Positions 8,901-16,875 are shown, counted from the stretch's first letter. The stretch is 40,451 bases of DNA from Betaproteobacteria bacterium HGW-Betaproteobacteria-6 (GCA_002842145.1 PHCF01000038.1:17304-57754), one strand, 5' to 3'. The notes: generated by a model not told the origin, from the sequence alone. Numbers and translations: made by a program.

Positions 8901-10583
8901 CTGCGCCAGCCCTCTGATGGCGACGGCTCCATGCGTCTTCAATACTACTGGCGACTGGACGTTCCGGTAATAGGACGAGATGGGAACTGCCCCCTTTGTC
9001 ATGCAATTGATCTGGCCAAAGAGTTTATCGGCGCGCTTGCATCTGAGGATGCAAAAAACGAGGTCAAGCTGTGGATGCAAGAATGGGAAAATGTGTCCGC
9101 GATTGACAATTGGAACCGCGGGCTGCGACCTCTGCCGTTATCCAGACCCGAAATGAGCAAGAAATATTGTTGCAGATTGCCTGAGGATCCCTCCAGTGGA
9201 GCACGCGAATATCTCACACTTGTCGATGTGATTCGTTCGACCGGCCTCGTCATCAATGTTTCTGAACTCCATGCGATGACCGGAAGGGATGACTATTTCC
9301 TGAAGAAAATTGGTGACCACCATGAACCAGAAGTCCGAGTGGAACTGGCGGCGAGCCAACTCTTGTTGTTTGGCAATGAATTCGATGTGGACGTGCGCAT
9401 TAGCCTTGTTCAAGTGCTGATTCGCGAACTAGCCCGACTCAATAAGGGCAGCGCCCACGCCAAACTGGCTGGGCTGGCGACGGTATTGGGGCTGTCAATG
9501 TTGAACGGCGATGCGAAATCGCAGGCGGTAAAGGCCGTTGGGGATGCAGCTTGGACGACGCGCCACAACTATTCGAGCAGAGTCTTGCTGGCCTATCTGG
9601 CCAAATCGGAGCTACTGGATAAACAGACTGAGTCCTACAGGATTGGTATTCGGTTGTTATCAACTGCTCAGCTATCTTTGGCGTCCAGGCTTAGTGCCCT
9701 TTTCCTGGAAACACTTTCGCCGCTTGGGAATCCTCATTCAGAGGCGATCCCGTCGCTGCTTGAACAGTTAAAGGGTTCTGGCCAACTGAACAGTGAGTCC
9801 GTACAAAATGCCCTTGATAGTCTAGGGCATCTTGAAGACTTGATTCTTGGACTCGACCGATCCTTGGTACGCAAAGATGCGCGCTCCATAGACGAGACCT
9901 CGATGAACGATTGGAAGAGCTACTCCGGGTATGCGATGGAGTTGTTGCGTCAGTGGCGGCAGGCTCAAGAGTCTGTGGGCTTGGGCAATGTTTCTGTGGC
10001 CCTCGAGAATTACCTGGCTGCCGTGAAAATCGTCGCCAGCGCCTATTTCCATCAAATTCATTCGGCGCCTGATTACTATCGTAATCGTACTTTCGAGACG
10101 GTAGTTCTGAGAAAAATCATTTCCGATGTTGATTGGACAAAGGCAAGTGAGGGCAAGTCGTCATCAGCGGGAGATCCGATTGAAAATTATCGTCGAGTCA
10201 TCCAGCTAAGCTCGGCTGGCGACCTTGATTTCGATTGCAATGCCGGCGAAATATGGATTACTTGGTACCACGGCATCCCCGGCGTCCTGCTTGATCTGAT
10301 GCGCAATGCCGTTTATGCCGCGGAGCAAATTGCGGACCCTTGGGACCCCGCGTCGGAGGAGTTGGCCGATATGTGGATACGGGTCGATTACCGCAAAAAA
10401 TGTGTCGAGTTGACTCTGGCTAATGCTTCCGGCATTGACGTAAATTGTCTTGGGGCGGACCTCAAATCGCATCGTTGGTTTCAGATTGTTGAAATTGGTG
10501 GCACGGTTTCTACCATGTCGATCAAACGAAATGTGGTGGCTTTGCGAGTGAGCATCCCCTACGCTGCATACTTGAGTACTTAA
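5997..10583 (+). CDS. Giant multidomain sensor-like protein: STAS-like, GHKL ATPase, phosphoribosyltransferase, helical region, second GHKL-like end
   Basis: 1528 residues from GTG 5997, six bases after GGGGGAG. Residues about 1-100 resemble a STAS fold (VIFDFTKCCWIDPLPLMSLL at 58-77). Residues about 200-360 carry a full GHKL ATPase set: N-box LQEALHNAQEHA (215-226), G1 box LDRGMGM (288-294) and YGGLHLL (333-339). Residues about 855-965 look like a type I phosphoribosyltransferase with PRPP loop VFDDAAITGRTL (934-945); SILVSGATLDAS (685-696) is a weaker echo. A CPLC pair sits at 998-1001, helical repeats at about 1100-1330, and a degenerate GHKL-like N-box DLMRNAVYAAEQ at 1433-1444 near the C-terminus. 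I see no certain phospho-acceptor His; GHLED (1277-1281) is one candidate. Thirteen bases separate it from a receiver-phosphoesterase gene, so the pair is probably co-translated. The role is inferred: nucleotide sensing and signalling to the effector next door, possibly in phage defence. Confidence 0.8.
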   Translation: MVREGDAFGLTAMRRSNGNCVVALPPYLRDKVWANGMGSVQAAISEVAQSDALPKKRVIFDFTKCCWIDPLPLMSLLLEIANARNLGITVEVRLPEPDGGPKPTEVGPYQGSPNRLLWFLNEEGFLDCLDSLADDGLVYLPKAGREAYRTLRVTPSYEDARCIPVTLFDVPVESDDGTFAQDSVERLLRGVDTKLDAKVAPQTRERLTYKLRVVLQEALHNAQEHAYESGTSPCLLAIYVRYRVGGIGLDSGGRKVFDKHAQEERAQCPGLDPEWLATRPGCLEVFVLDRGMGMVKSFELGKRPLTETYKFNQVMKETFLDGRSRKSERHTAYGGLHLLHNLLSDTTDFIRGLEEGTWFASAAPIIRVGKQTHTLTANQVRMRGLAMHFRLGWRAETDYGDKWATFSQGKDSEVWPELMLHEDESASSFAWFEQQTVIDERFGDENVTSNKSGWILWLVRQHRMKADILAYLERIVAPLAPEQATLIIADIPSYEAETYAAALAEYRTGHENPWPRKFAHIILSTNRWRFAALDYETKSTRHGFSKLRENFSKWKGASPKIDPKPKNFRLAIVRWLKWHDSNLLWKEISKRGSMFIPENVTWGTGEDGQNRIISGYLDFPRTASNPLCADIYRASLARVLGVLPPNQVRMCPLDLLTMTVLRDIHTTEIYEPASTLPPTQLAVGSILVSGATLDASVAQGLDLHFFVHRSSPLRGTKNSLLFWLPPVEIKAGAPRLARIGKTATIAPEGWKSFEVPRFDANKELIGGRGPRETYEDWQGSNPVIVKAGHWSYQGHHDFLTINIAGAVEAAFLEKNDLARFLVQRILPFIGINSEHLKENCRRLLDPDQPESCNQLLPAEYGLLVYRSHPSTESVIRRLLETLTKEGRELASQRIFPILPVRMRWSGSTLLIPPLVRQEIRAAINPKGQPRAVLVFDDAAITGRTLHDLRAALSTIGAREVTTMVIANRLRQPSDGDGSMRLQYYWRLDVPVIGRDGNCPLCHAIDLAKEFIGALASEDAKNEVKLWMQEWENVSAIDNWNRGLRPLPLSRPEMSKKYCCRLPEDPSSGAREYLTLVDVIRSTGLVINVSELHAMTGRDDYFLKKIGDHHEPEVRVELAASQLLLFGNEFDVDVRISLVQVLIRELARLNKGSAHAKLAGLATVLGLSMLNGDAKSQAVKAVGDAAWTTRHNYSSRVLLAYLAKSELLDKQTESYRIGIRLLSTAQLSLASRLSALFLETLSPLGNPHSEAIPSLLEQLKGSGQLNSESVQNALDSLGHLEDLILGLDRSLVRKDARSIDETSMNDWKSYSGYAMELLRQWRQAQESVGLGNVSVALENYLAAVKIVASAYFHQIHSAPDYYRNRTFETVVLRKIISDVDWTKASEGKSSSAGDPIENYRRVIQLSSAGDLDFDCNAGEIWITWYHGIPGVLLDLMRNAVYAAEQIADPWDPASEELADMWIRVDYRKKCVELTLANASGIDVNCLGADLKSHRWFQIVEIGGTVSTMSIKRNVVALRVSIPYAAYLST

Positions 10584-10596
10584 TGGAGAGGGCGAA

Positions 10597-12072
10597 GTGA
10601 CATTCAAACTGATGGTCATTGATGACCGGCAATCCAGGAAAGAGTTTTACGAAAGAGTCCTCTCTCGAGAGAAATTCGATCCGATCTTCATCTGGACGCG
10701 AAGCGATTTTGAAAAACACAAAGAAACGCCGGTGGACGGCTATCTTCTGGACGTTTTCCTGGATCTTGGCGATTGGAATGGAAGCAATGCTGCCGAACTG
10801 TTGAGGGATGCGATCCAGTCGGCCCCACGCCCTGCGCCGGTGTTCCTCATCAGTCAGCTCTGGGGGGAGCCCCGGATCTTGGACGTGCTCAAGCAAGCAG
10901 GCGAATCCTCGGCTTCGGTGATCCAGTATCTCGCCTGGAGCGAGTTTGAAGCTGCTTGTGGCGACGACAAGTCGGCGGGGGCGAGGCTGGATGCCCTGCA
11001 GATGAAGCTCTTCTCGGAACTCACACGGTGGCACGGGCGTAGTGGTTTTCGTCCTGCACCTGACGACACCATTCGGATCTTGTTGCTCGCAGATCCCCAG
11101 TTTGGTGATCCGCAGACCGATCCGAAAGCAACATTTGCCGAGAACTGGATTGCCAAGACGCTGAAGACAAATTCACAGAAACCCGGTGGTGATCCAGTGC
11201 CTGATTTGATCGTGCTGGCCGGCGATGTCTCATATACAGGCCGCCCCGATCAGTTTGCGCTTGCCGAAGAGCGTTTGGTACACGACCTAATGGTACCGCT
11301 TTGGGGAAAAAACAATATTGACCGTATGCGCGACCGGTTAATCATCGTGCCCGGTAATCACGACGTGAATCTGCGGTTCTCTGCGGCAGATAATCGTTGT
11401 TTCAACCCAAGTACTAAAGAATTCACGGCTGATAAACCAATTCTGGTTAACGATGAGAATGTTGCCTATCCATCGCACAGGGAATATGCACTTGAACCCT
11501 TTCGCCGTTTTGCCCATCGCCTGACGCGGCAGCGCGAATGGCAGGATTCAAATTCGATGTCTTGGGTTGACCGACGCTATGTCCATTGCGGCATTCGTTT
11601 TTTTGCCCTGAATACCGTCGCCGAACTGGATGCGGAATCGCCGAGTTGTGCTCGCTTGAGCGAGCGCGATACGCGGGCGATTAATCGAAGTCTTGCCGAG
11701 GATATGCCGGACTCCATCTTCAGCATTGCGGTGTCTCACCATGGTCTGCCCCCCAACGGCACAACCAATGAAAAAGGGGTGGATAACTGGTTAACTGTAG
11801 GGCGCGACTGTTTTTCGATGCACAAGATCAAGTTGTGGCTCTACGGACACTACCACGCATATAGCGCCCGCTCGCTGAATGACCCGCCGTTCGACAAGGA
11901 GCCCTTATGGATGGTGCAGATTCCGACCACGCGAATCTCCCCTTCGCCCAGGGGATTCTGCGTTCTTGAACTGAAAAGGAAGGGTGGGGTGGTTGTCGAC
12001 GCCTTCGTCAATCCGTATGTCTTCGAAAATGGCAAGACCGAAAAGCGAGAATCCCGCCGGGTCTTTGGTTAG
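10597..12072 (+). CDS. Receiver domain fused to calcineurin-like metallophosphoesterase
   Basis: 491 residues from GTG 10597, preceded by GGAGAGGGCGAA. Residues 1-120 form a response-regulator receiver: MVIDD (acidic pair D9, D10), phospho-acceptor D52 in GYLLDVFLD, and S86 in FLISQ. The usual Lys near the end of the fold is not visible (YLAW instead), so phospho-signalling may be altered. Residues about 158-470 are a metallophosphoesterase: LLADPQ (motif I, with Gln at the usual His position), LAGDVSYTG (GD at 209-210), VPGNHDV (254-256), VSHHG (381-382) and YGHYH (417-420). Such domains cleave phosphoesters in nucleotides, cyclic nucleotides or nucleic acids. Fusion to a receiver and position after the GHKL/PRTase gene point to an effector switched on by the upstream protein; the substrate is unknown. 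Confidence 0.85.
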   Translation: MTFKLMVIDDRQSRKEFYERVLSREKFDPIFIWTRSDFEKHKETPVDGYLLDVFLDLGDWNGSNAAELLRDAIQSAPRPAPVFLISQLWGEPRILDVLKQAGESSASVIQYLAWSEFEAACGDDKSAGARLDALQMKLFSELTRWHGRSGFRPAPDDTIRILLLADPQFGDPQTDPKATFAENWIAKTLKTNSQKPGGDPVPDLIVLAGDVSYTGRPDQFALAEERLVHDLMVPLWGKNNIDRMRDRLIIVPGNHDVNLRFSAADNRCFNPSTKEFTADKPILVNDENVAYPSHREYALEPFRRFAHRLTRQREWQDSNSMSWVDRRYVHCGIRFFALNTVAELDAESPSCARLSERDTRAINRSLAEDMPDSIFSIAVSHHGLPPNGTTNEKGVDNWLTVGRDCFSMHKIKLWLYGHYHAYSARSLNDPPFDKEPLWMVQIPTTRISPSPRGFCVLELKRKGGVVVDAFVNPYVFENGKTEKRESRRVFG

Positions 12073-12428
12073 CGGGTTACTCGGTCAGCGGCTTCGTCTT
12101 CGCTTAACTCACCTCGGCAATTTGCCTATTGAATCTGGTATGTAGTGCCAGTTTGAAGGTTAGGTAACTCCTCGTGCGCCACAGGGGCGTTCCTCTTTGG
12201 CGGCTTTCATAAATTATCAGATGCCGAACTTGGTGATTGGCTGCCGCTCGGAAAAGAATTTACTGGACGACAAGTTGGGGCGTTGTGGCTCTCGGGGAAA
12301 CACGATATAAATGCAATATGCATGGAGCGAAGAGGCGGCAATGCTTCTCAGTATCCAAGCTTGCAGGTGGCCAGTTCCCTGTGTCGTAGGGGCTGCAATA
12401 AGAAATCTTGAATCTTGGAGATCTCGAG
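12073..12428. other. Intergenic gap before the amidohydrolase gene
   Basis: These 356 bases hold no gene I can support. There is no clear terminator after the phosphoesterase gene. A GGAG at 12416-12419 lies nine bases before ATG 12429 and selects that codon over an upstream TTG. The length suggests the amidohydrolase has its own promoter and is not strictly part of the upstream two-gene unit. Confidence 0.4.
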
Positions 12429-14174
12429 ATGTCCGCTGAGCATTTTTTCAAGAGCAACCGCCGTGACATCCTCCGCTTACTCGCCGCGCTTCCCGCTGGC
12501 GCGCTCCTTGCCGGGTGCCCGAAACTTTTTCGGCGCGAACCATTACCGGTTTGCCCAAACTCGCCGGATGTCAGTTTGCTTAACGGCCCACTAACCATCG
12601 ATGCACATTGCCATGTCTTCAATGGGACCGATCTTCAGATCAAGGAATTCTTTTCACGCGTAGCTGCTCGCCAGAGTGGAGCCTTGGGGGCTGGTGTAAA
12701 GGTGCTTGGCTCGGTACTTCAAAATCTGGCTTGGTCATTCGCCCCATCAGGTGATACCGAGATCGCAGAATTAAGGGATCTGTCCGCTGCGCTGCGAACC
12801 TGTACAGAGAGGGAGCACACTGCTCGCGTTTCCAGCCTGCGCCAAGCCGGTTACACCCGTGGTCGGGAACAGCTTCAGGCGGCGGTGGCACGTTCCAGCG
12901 AGTTTCAGACGTTGCAGGAGAAACGGCGACTCGGCGCCCTCGAACTCGATTTTGACCCTGAGACGATGTCCAAGGTTGAGGCGATTCGCTTCATTGAGGA
13001 GTTGCCACCCGATGTCGAGACGTATCGTGCGGCCAAGGCGAATAAAAGCCTAAGCACGATGGCATTGAGCGGGCGCTCCATCCAGGGACTGATCGACTTC
13101 GTTCTGCAGAATTTTCAATACCGCTATGTCAGCATTCATGACTATTTGCGCACCTATAACCAGAAGGGTGTTCGGGTTGTCGACCTCATGCTGCCCAGCA
13201 TGGTTGACTATGATTTCTGGCTGGCCAAGGGGCGGGGGACACTGACACCCCTTCGCACCCAAGTCGAGTTGATGCAGCAGATGACCATCATCACCGGCGG
13301 TCGGGTTCATGGCTTTGTGCCTTTTGACCCGCTGCGGCAGATCGCCTACGACTTGAAACTAACCAGGGATGATTCCTATGGGCTCGTGACAAAGGCGATT
13401 GATAAAATGGGCTGTATCGGGGTGAAACTCTACCCGCCAATGGGGTTTGCGCCACTCGGCAATCGCGGCTTGGACACGAAGAGCGGTACGCCTTTTTGGG
13501 AGCGTGACTGGCTACCTGACTGGACCAGTCGTCCAGACCTCGGGGCTCGGCTCGACGATGCGATGTCGAAAATGCTTGGTTGGTGCGAGGCGAATGATGT
13601 TCCAGTGATGGCACATACGAATATCTCGAACGGCGTCATCAGGGACTTCGAAAATCTCGCGGGAGCGGAGTACTGGGAAATTGCCTTGAAGGCTTACCCG
13701 AAGCTGCGCGTCAGCTTTGGCCACTTTGGTGATACATCTCCTGTTGAGGATGGGCTAGAGCGCGCCCGTGCCTTTAAAGCCTTGATGAGTACCAAAGATG
13801 CTGCGCCAGGCATCCATGCCTACGCTGATGCTGGTTACTTTGTTGAGGTTTTGGGCAAGGAGCCGGCATTGCTGACAAACCTCCGGCAACTCTACGAGGA
13901 TACGGTGCCAGCAGGACGTGCCCCCTTGGCCAGTCGGTTCATGTACGGAACTGACTGGGAAATGACTCTTACCGAAGGGGGTATCTCGGGGTACCTCAAC
14001 GATTTTGTCAGGCTGTTTGATGAACTGGAAGCCGGGCCAGCAATTCGCCAGCAAGGCCTCACGGGGCTTTCCGACAGGTTCTTCGGTAACACCGGCATCG
14101 GCTGGATGCTTTCTATGCGCTCCATAACGTTCCAAAGCCAGACTGGGCGACAAAGCTCGATGCAGGGTGACTGA
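12429..14174 (+). CDS. Amidohydrolase-superfamily lipoprotein with twin-arginine-like signal
   Basis: 581 residues. The N-terminus has SNRRDILRLL (R11R12), a hydrophobic core and the lipobox LLAGC with Cys at residue 30, so a lipid-anchored periplasmic or outer-membrane protein exported by Tat (or Sec) is likely. The mature part has amidohydrolase TIM-barrel signatures: TIDAHCHVFNG with metal-binding H60 and H62, GVKLYPP with the possible bridging Lys, VMAHTNIS with a further His, and YGTDWE with the terminal Asp. The family hydrolyses C-N or C-O bonds or decarboxylates small molecules; the substrate is unknown. It follows the receiver-phosphoesterase gene by 356 bp and converges with the next gene at a 9-bp gap. 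Confidence 0.8.
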   Translation: MSAEHFFKSNRRDILRLLAALPAGALLAGCPKLFRREPLPVCPNSPDVSLLNGPLTIDAHCHVFNGTDLQIKEFFSRVAARQSGALGAGVKVLGSVLQNLAWSFAPSGDTEIAELRDLSAALRTCTEREHTARVSSLRQAGYTRGREQLQAAVARSSEFQTLQEKRRLGALELDFDPETMSKVEAIRFIEELPPDVETYRAAKANKSLSTMALSGRSIQGLIDFVLQNFQYRYVSIHDYLRTYNQKGVRVVDLMLPSMVDYDFWLAKGRGTLTPLRTQVELMQQMTIITGGRVHGFVPFDPLRQIAYDLKLTRDDSYGLVTKAIDKMGCIGVKLYPPMGFAPLGNRGLDTKSGTPFWERDWLPDWTSRPDLGARLDDAMSKMLGWCEANDVPVMAHTNISNGVIRDFENLAGAEYWEIALKAYPKLRVSFGHFGDTSPVEDGLERARAFKALMSTKDAAPGIHAYADAGYFVEVLGKEPALLTNLRQLYEDTVPAGRAPLASRFMYGTDWEMTLTEGGISGYLNDFVRLFDELEAGPAIRQQGLTGLSDRFFGNTGIGWMLSMRSITFQSQTGRQSSMQGD

Positions 14175-14183
14175 GCCAAGTGC

Positions 14184-15101
14184 TCATCGGGCCCAAGCGA
14201 TTTCCCGCAGAAGAAATCCCAAGGCGCTCAGAACCAGTTGGGCATCTTCCTCGGTCGGCGGCCGGGTGTTGTAGCGCTTCTGCTCGTTCGGTTTTCCTCG
14301 CGAATGAAAACGTTGCAGCAAGCGAATGGCTGAACCTGCCGCGGAGGGCGAATTGGCATCGGGATTACCCTGCTGCTTTTCAAATGCCTTTAGCAAAGCG
14401 CCAAGGTCAAGATAATGAATCTTGTCCGGTGCCTCTCCAGTCGACTCGAGCCAATGTGCGAGGACGACAGTGACAGCGGCACGGCACAAATCGACCAGGG
14501 AGACCGGACTCGATCGAAAGGCGCCATCAGCGACATGGGCCAATGTTGCCAAGACTTCTGTCTTGGCCCTTTCGGGAATATGATCTTTTATGAGTTCAGG
14601 CAAGGCGCCAAAGCTGGACCGGGCGCGCAATGTAAGCAACTCTTCACCCGAGGCTACCGTTTCCACTGAGACGACCTGCCATACGGTTGGGGCGGATTGT
14701 GTCCCAAGAACCAGCTGCCCGCGCAGAATATTCGGAAACAGTGAAGAAAAGCTTTGGGCTGGCCGGTAGGTCCAGAGTGTTCGGTTGAGGCGGCCGTCCA
14801 TCGTCATGTGATCACGATCCATGGGTTCCGCCGGGTGTGGTGTGAAATACCATGTCTGCTGCAGGGAGCCGTCTCCCCATTCATACAGGCGCCCCCGGCG
14901 GATGCGGGTAACCGGATCAAACGAGTCTTCCCGGAAAATCAGCTTGGCTTTGTCTAGATGGGGCGACGACGGCAGTTTGTCCCAATCGGTATCGCTGGTG
15001 ATCAAGGTGGCAATCGATACAACCGGCGTGGGCCAAACACCGTGACCATAATTGCTGACCCCCTCGTAAACTAACCAAGTGTTGCTGTCGATGCCGATCA
15101 T
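14184..15101 (-). CDS. Hypothetical protein, unknown family (an incomplete copy lies nearby)
   Basis: I do not recognise this 305-residue protein. It begins MIGIDSNTWLVYEG, has a beta-rich N-terminal half with several aromatic residues (LYEWGDGSLQQTWYFTPHP) and a helical C-terminal half. The C-terminal region ends NEQKRYNTRPPTEEDAQL followed by a Leu-rich helix. Neither a signal peptide nor a membrane segment is evident. A frameshifted relic of the last 30-40 codons is present at 16901-17020, so the gene or its 3' end was duplicated. It converges with the amidohydrolase gene and has a roughly 270-bp upstream gap before the vapBC relic. Confidence 0.6.
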   Translation of the reverse strand: MIGIDSNTWLVYEGVSNYGHGVWPTPVVSIATLITSDTDWDKLPSSPHLDKAKLIFREDSFDPVTRIRRGRLYEWGDGSLQQTWYFTPHPAEPMDRDHMTMDGRLNRTLWTYRPAQSFSSLFPNILRGQLVLGTQSAPTVWQVVSVETVASGEELLTLRARSSFGALPELIKDHIPERAKTEVLATLAHVADGAFRSSPVSLVDLCRAAVTVVLAHWLESTGEAPDKIHYLDLGALLKAFEKQQGNPDANSPSAAGSAIRLLQRFHSRGKPNEQKRYNTRPPTEEDAQLVLSALGFLLREIAWAR

Positions 15102-15370
15102 ATATGTTATTGGCCAGCAGTGAAGGTGAATATCCTAGCGTGAGGCCACAGCCGGAGCCGGGGCCATGCTCGTGCCGGTCGTATTTAAGCCTTGCCAGGG
15201 GGCAAATTGGTGGCTTGGGAAGATGGTACCTGAGGCTTTCATTCATCTTGGAAGGAGTGGCGGTCAAGATTGGGCGCTGCGTACTCGCAGGCTGCGCCCG
15301 TCCTGACTCGAAAGATCAGAGTTGATAAGGCAAGTTTGTGAGTTTATCGTCAGAGCCTATGGAGTCTGTC

Positions 15371-15630
15371 ATGCACACGACGAGAGCTTTCAAGAATGGA
15401 ATTCGCAGGCGGTACGGATTCCGGCTGATCTGGCCTATGAACGAACGGATATCGAGCAGAAAATCGAGCGCGATGGCGATGGCGAGAGAATCCGGATTCG
15501 TCTGGCTCGCCACTCGCTGTCTGGTGTGCTGAGCAAGTTCGCTCAATTTTCTCCAAGCTTCATGACAGAAGGACGAGGCGATCAAGAGCAAGAGCAAGAG
15601 CAAGAGCAAGAGGGAATGGATACTTTGTAA
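15371..15630 (+). pseudogene. vapB: Frameshifted VapB-type (AbrB fold) antitoxin
   Basis: MHTTRAFKNG is encoded from ATG 15371 in one frame and NSQAVRIPADLAYERTDIE continues in another; joined they give the usual VapB N-terminus (FKNGNSQAVRIP). A single missing A around 15399-15402 explains the shift. The second frame runs through RHSLSGVLSKFAQFSPSFM to a (QE)-repeat tail encoded by five CAAGAG units and stops at TAA 15628-15630. The translated start would end soon after the shift, so no full antitoxin is expected. The following vapC relic overlaps by one base (TAATG), preserving the ancestral operon layout. Confidence 0.75.
15583..15612 (+). repeat. Five tandem CAAGAG hexamers
   Basis: Five perfect head-to-tail copies of CAAGAG occupy 15583-15612 inside the 3' end of the decayed vapB, encoding alternating Gln-Glu. 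It is a simple-sequence expansion with no spacers, not a CRISPR array. Confidence 0.9.
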
Positions 15631-15766
15631 TGGCGCACTACATGTTCGACACCAATTACCTCGACAAACTGATTGCTGCGCATTCAGTCTTGCTCAGCGT
15701 TACGTTGGTGACCAACAATCTAAGGATTTTGCCAAGTATCCCGGGGTGATCACTGAGAACTGGCTA
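15630..15766 (+). pseudogene. vapC: VapC PIN-toxin relic, internally deleted and frameshifted
   Basis: From ATG 15630 the frame reads MAHYMFDTNY, the PIN-domain start with its first catalytic Asp, and passes directly into LDKLIAAHSVLLSVTLVTNN, which belongs near the C-terminus of VapC proteins. Roughly 85-90 codons of the middle are therefore absent, including the other acidic residues. A further one-base shift after TNNL moves the usual ending DFAKYPGVITENWL into another frame. VapC toxins are tRNA or rRNA endonucleases; this copy cannot be active. With the broken vapB it marks a dead TA locus. Confidence 0.78.
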
Positions 15767-15887
15767 AGTGCTCCGGTCGATAGCCAACCTGGATCATCCG
15801 AAATGGAAGCACTGGGGCGAAAAAATTTGTGGACTTGCAAAGCAGTGGTAATCAGCGCACCATTTTGAGTATTCGCAGGGACCAGCC

Positions 15888-16073
15888 ATGATGATCCACA
15901 CTCGCAAACTCAAGCACAAAGACAAAATCTTGATCGCCGCCAAGCGCGAGCGCCAGGAGAAGTCGCGTGCCTTGGTCGAGTCTGGGGAACGTTCCCAGGA
16001 AAGCATGTTCTTCATCGCACCGTCCATTGCTAAAACGGCCAAGGTGCGACATAGGGTTCTGAGCTTTGGCTGA
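15888..16073 (+). CDS. Small basic protein paired with nucleotidyltransferase-like gene
   Basis: The 61-residue product starts at ATG 15888 after CAGGGACC and is dominated by Lys/Arg (HTRKLKHKDKILIAAKRERQEKSR), with a shorter hydrophobic end. Its TGA at 16071-16073 lies inside the start of the next gene, an 8-nt overlap that suggests translational coupling. I do not know the family. The size, charge and position ahead of a nucleotidyltransferase-fold gene fit an antitoxin or regulatory partner, but that is inference. The vapBC relic lies about 120 bp upstream. Confidence 0.6.
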   Translation: MMIHTRKLKHKDKILIAAKRERQEKSRALVESGERSQESMFFIAPSIAKTAKVRHRVLSFG

Positions 16074-16842
16074 GACGGAAGTCGAAGTCAGTATTCCCCA
16101 GGACCTCCTGGAAAAAATTCTCGCCAGCGTTACCCCCAATGCCGTTCTGGTCGGTGGGCAGTCTCTTGCCTTCTGGGTGTCCCATTACGGCATTCAATTG
16201 CCTCCCCAATTCCAGGTCGGCGCCATCAGCGACGACGCTGACTTCCTCGGTGGACGGGAAGACGTTACGGCCATCGCACGGCGCGTAGACGGCATTCCCG
16301 AGTACACGTCCCAGCGCTTCTTGTCGGCCTTGGTCGGTCAAATCAAGATACCGCTTTCCCGTCATGAGTACGTCAACGTCGATGTGCTGCACCGCTTGGT
16401 AGGCTTGACTCCCCAGAGCGTTCGGGAAAGGGCTTCCATTGCCACGGTGGGGGGCACAGATTTTCTGGTGATGCACCCCGTTGATGTCTTCTTAAGCCGC
16501 ATTGAGAACCTGGCCCAACTGGCTGAAAAACAGAATCCTCAGGGAGTCGAACAGGCCAAGTTGGGGGTGCTGGTGGCCCGCAACTATATCGAGGAAATCG
16601 CAAAGGATCAGCCGGATGGCCAAAAGCACGGGCTTAAGGTCATTGAGTACGTGGTCAAGGTCGCCAAGAGCGGTGCCGGCCGCAAAGTCTCCAGAGATTT
16701 CGGTATTGACTTTCGCGGCGCCATTCCGGGTTACGCAATTACCATCGAAGCCTTCCACAAGGTTCGCTACCCGCAGATTCTCCTGGAGCTACCCACATCG
16801 GCCATGATCGGTGTAACTCCTTCACCTAAAGCGACTACTTAA
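16066..16842 (+). CDS. Nucleotidyltransferase-fold protein (AbiEii-like)
   Basis: 258 residues from TTG 16066, the only start available because an in-frame TGA lies two codons upstream. NAVLVGGQSLAFWVSHYG (25-42) and ISDDADFLGG (54-63) are the GG-S helix and acidic D-x-D pair of the polymerase-beta nucleotidyltransferase fold; VNVDVL near 104-109 could supply the third acid. The remainder is helical, with VMHPVDVFLSRIENL. Similar proteins include AbiEii/MNT-type toxins that transfer nucleotides to tRNA or proteins. Overlap with the 61-residue basic protein suggests a two-gene TA-like or regulatory unit. The target and toxicity are unknown. Confidence 0.68.
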   Translation: MAETEVEVSIPQDLLEKILASVTPNAVLVGGQSLAFWVSHYGIQLPPQFQVGAISDDADFLGGREDVTAIARRVDGIPEYTSQRFLSALVGQIKIPLSRHEYVNVDVLHRLVGLTPQSVRERASIATVGGTDFLVMHPVDVFLSRIENLAQLAEKQNPQGVEQAKLGVLVARNYIEEIAKDQPDGQKHGLKVIEYVVKVAKSGAGRKVSRDFGIDFRGAIPGYAITIEAFHKVRYPQILLELPTSAMIGVTPSPKATT

Positions 16843-16875
16843 CGAATCGCGTTGGTGATCCGCCATTTCTGATCT

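Noticed and set aside
15583-15612. CAAGAG repeats as a CRISPR array
   Set aside because: The units are six bases, tandem and without spacers, and they lie inside a vapB coding relic.
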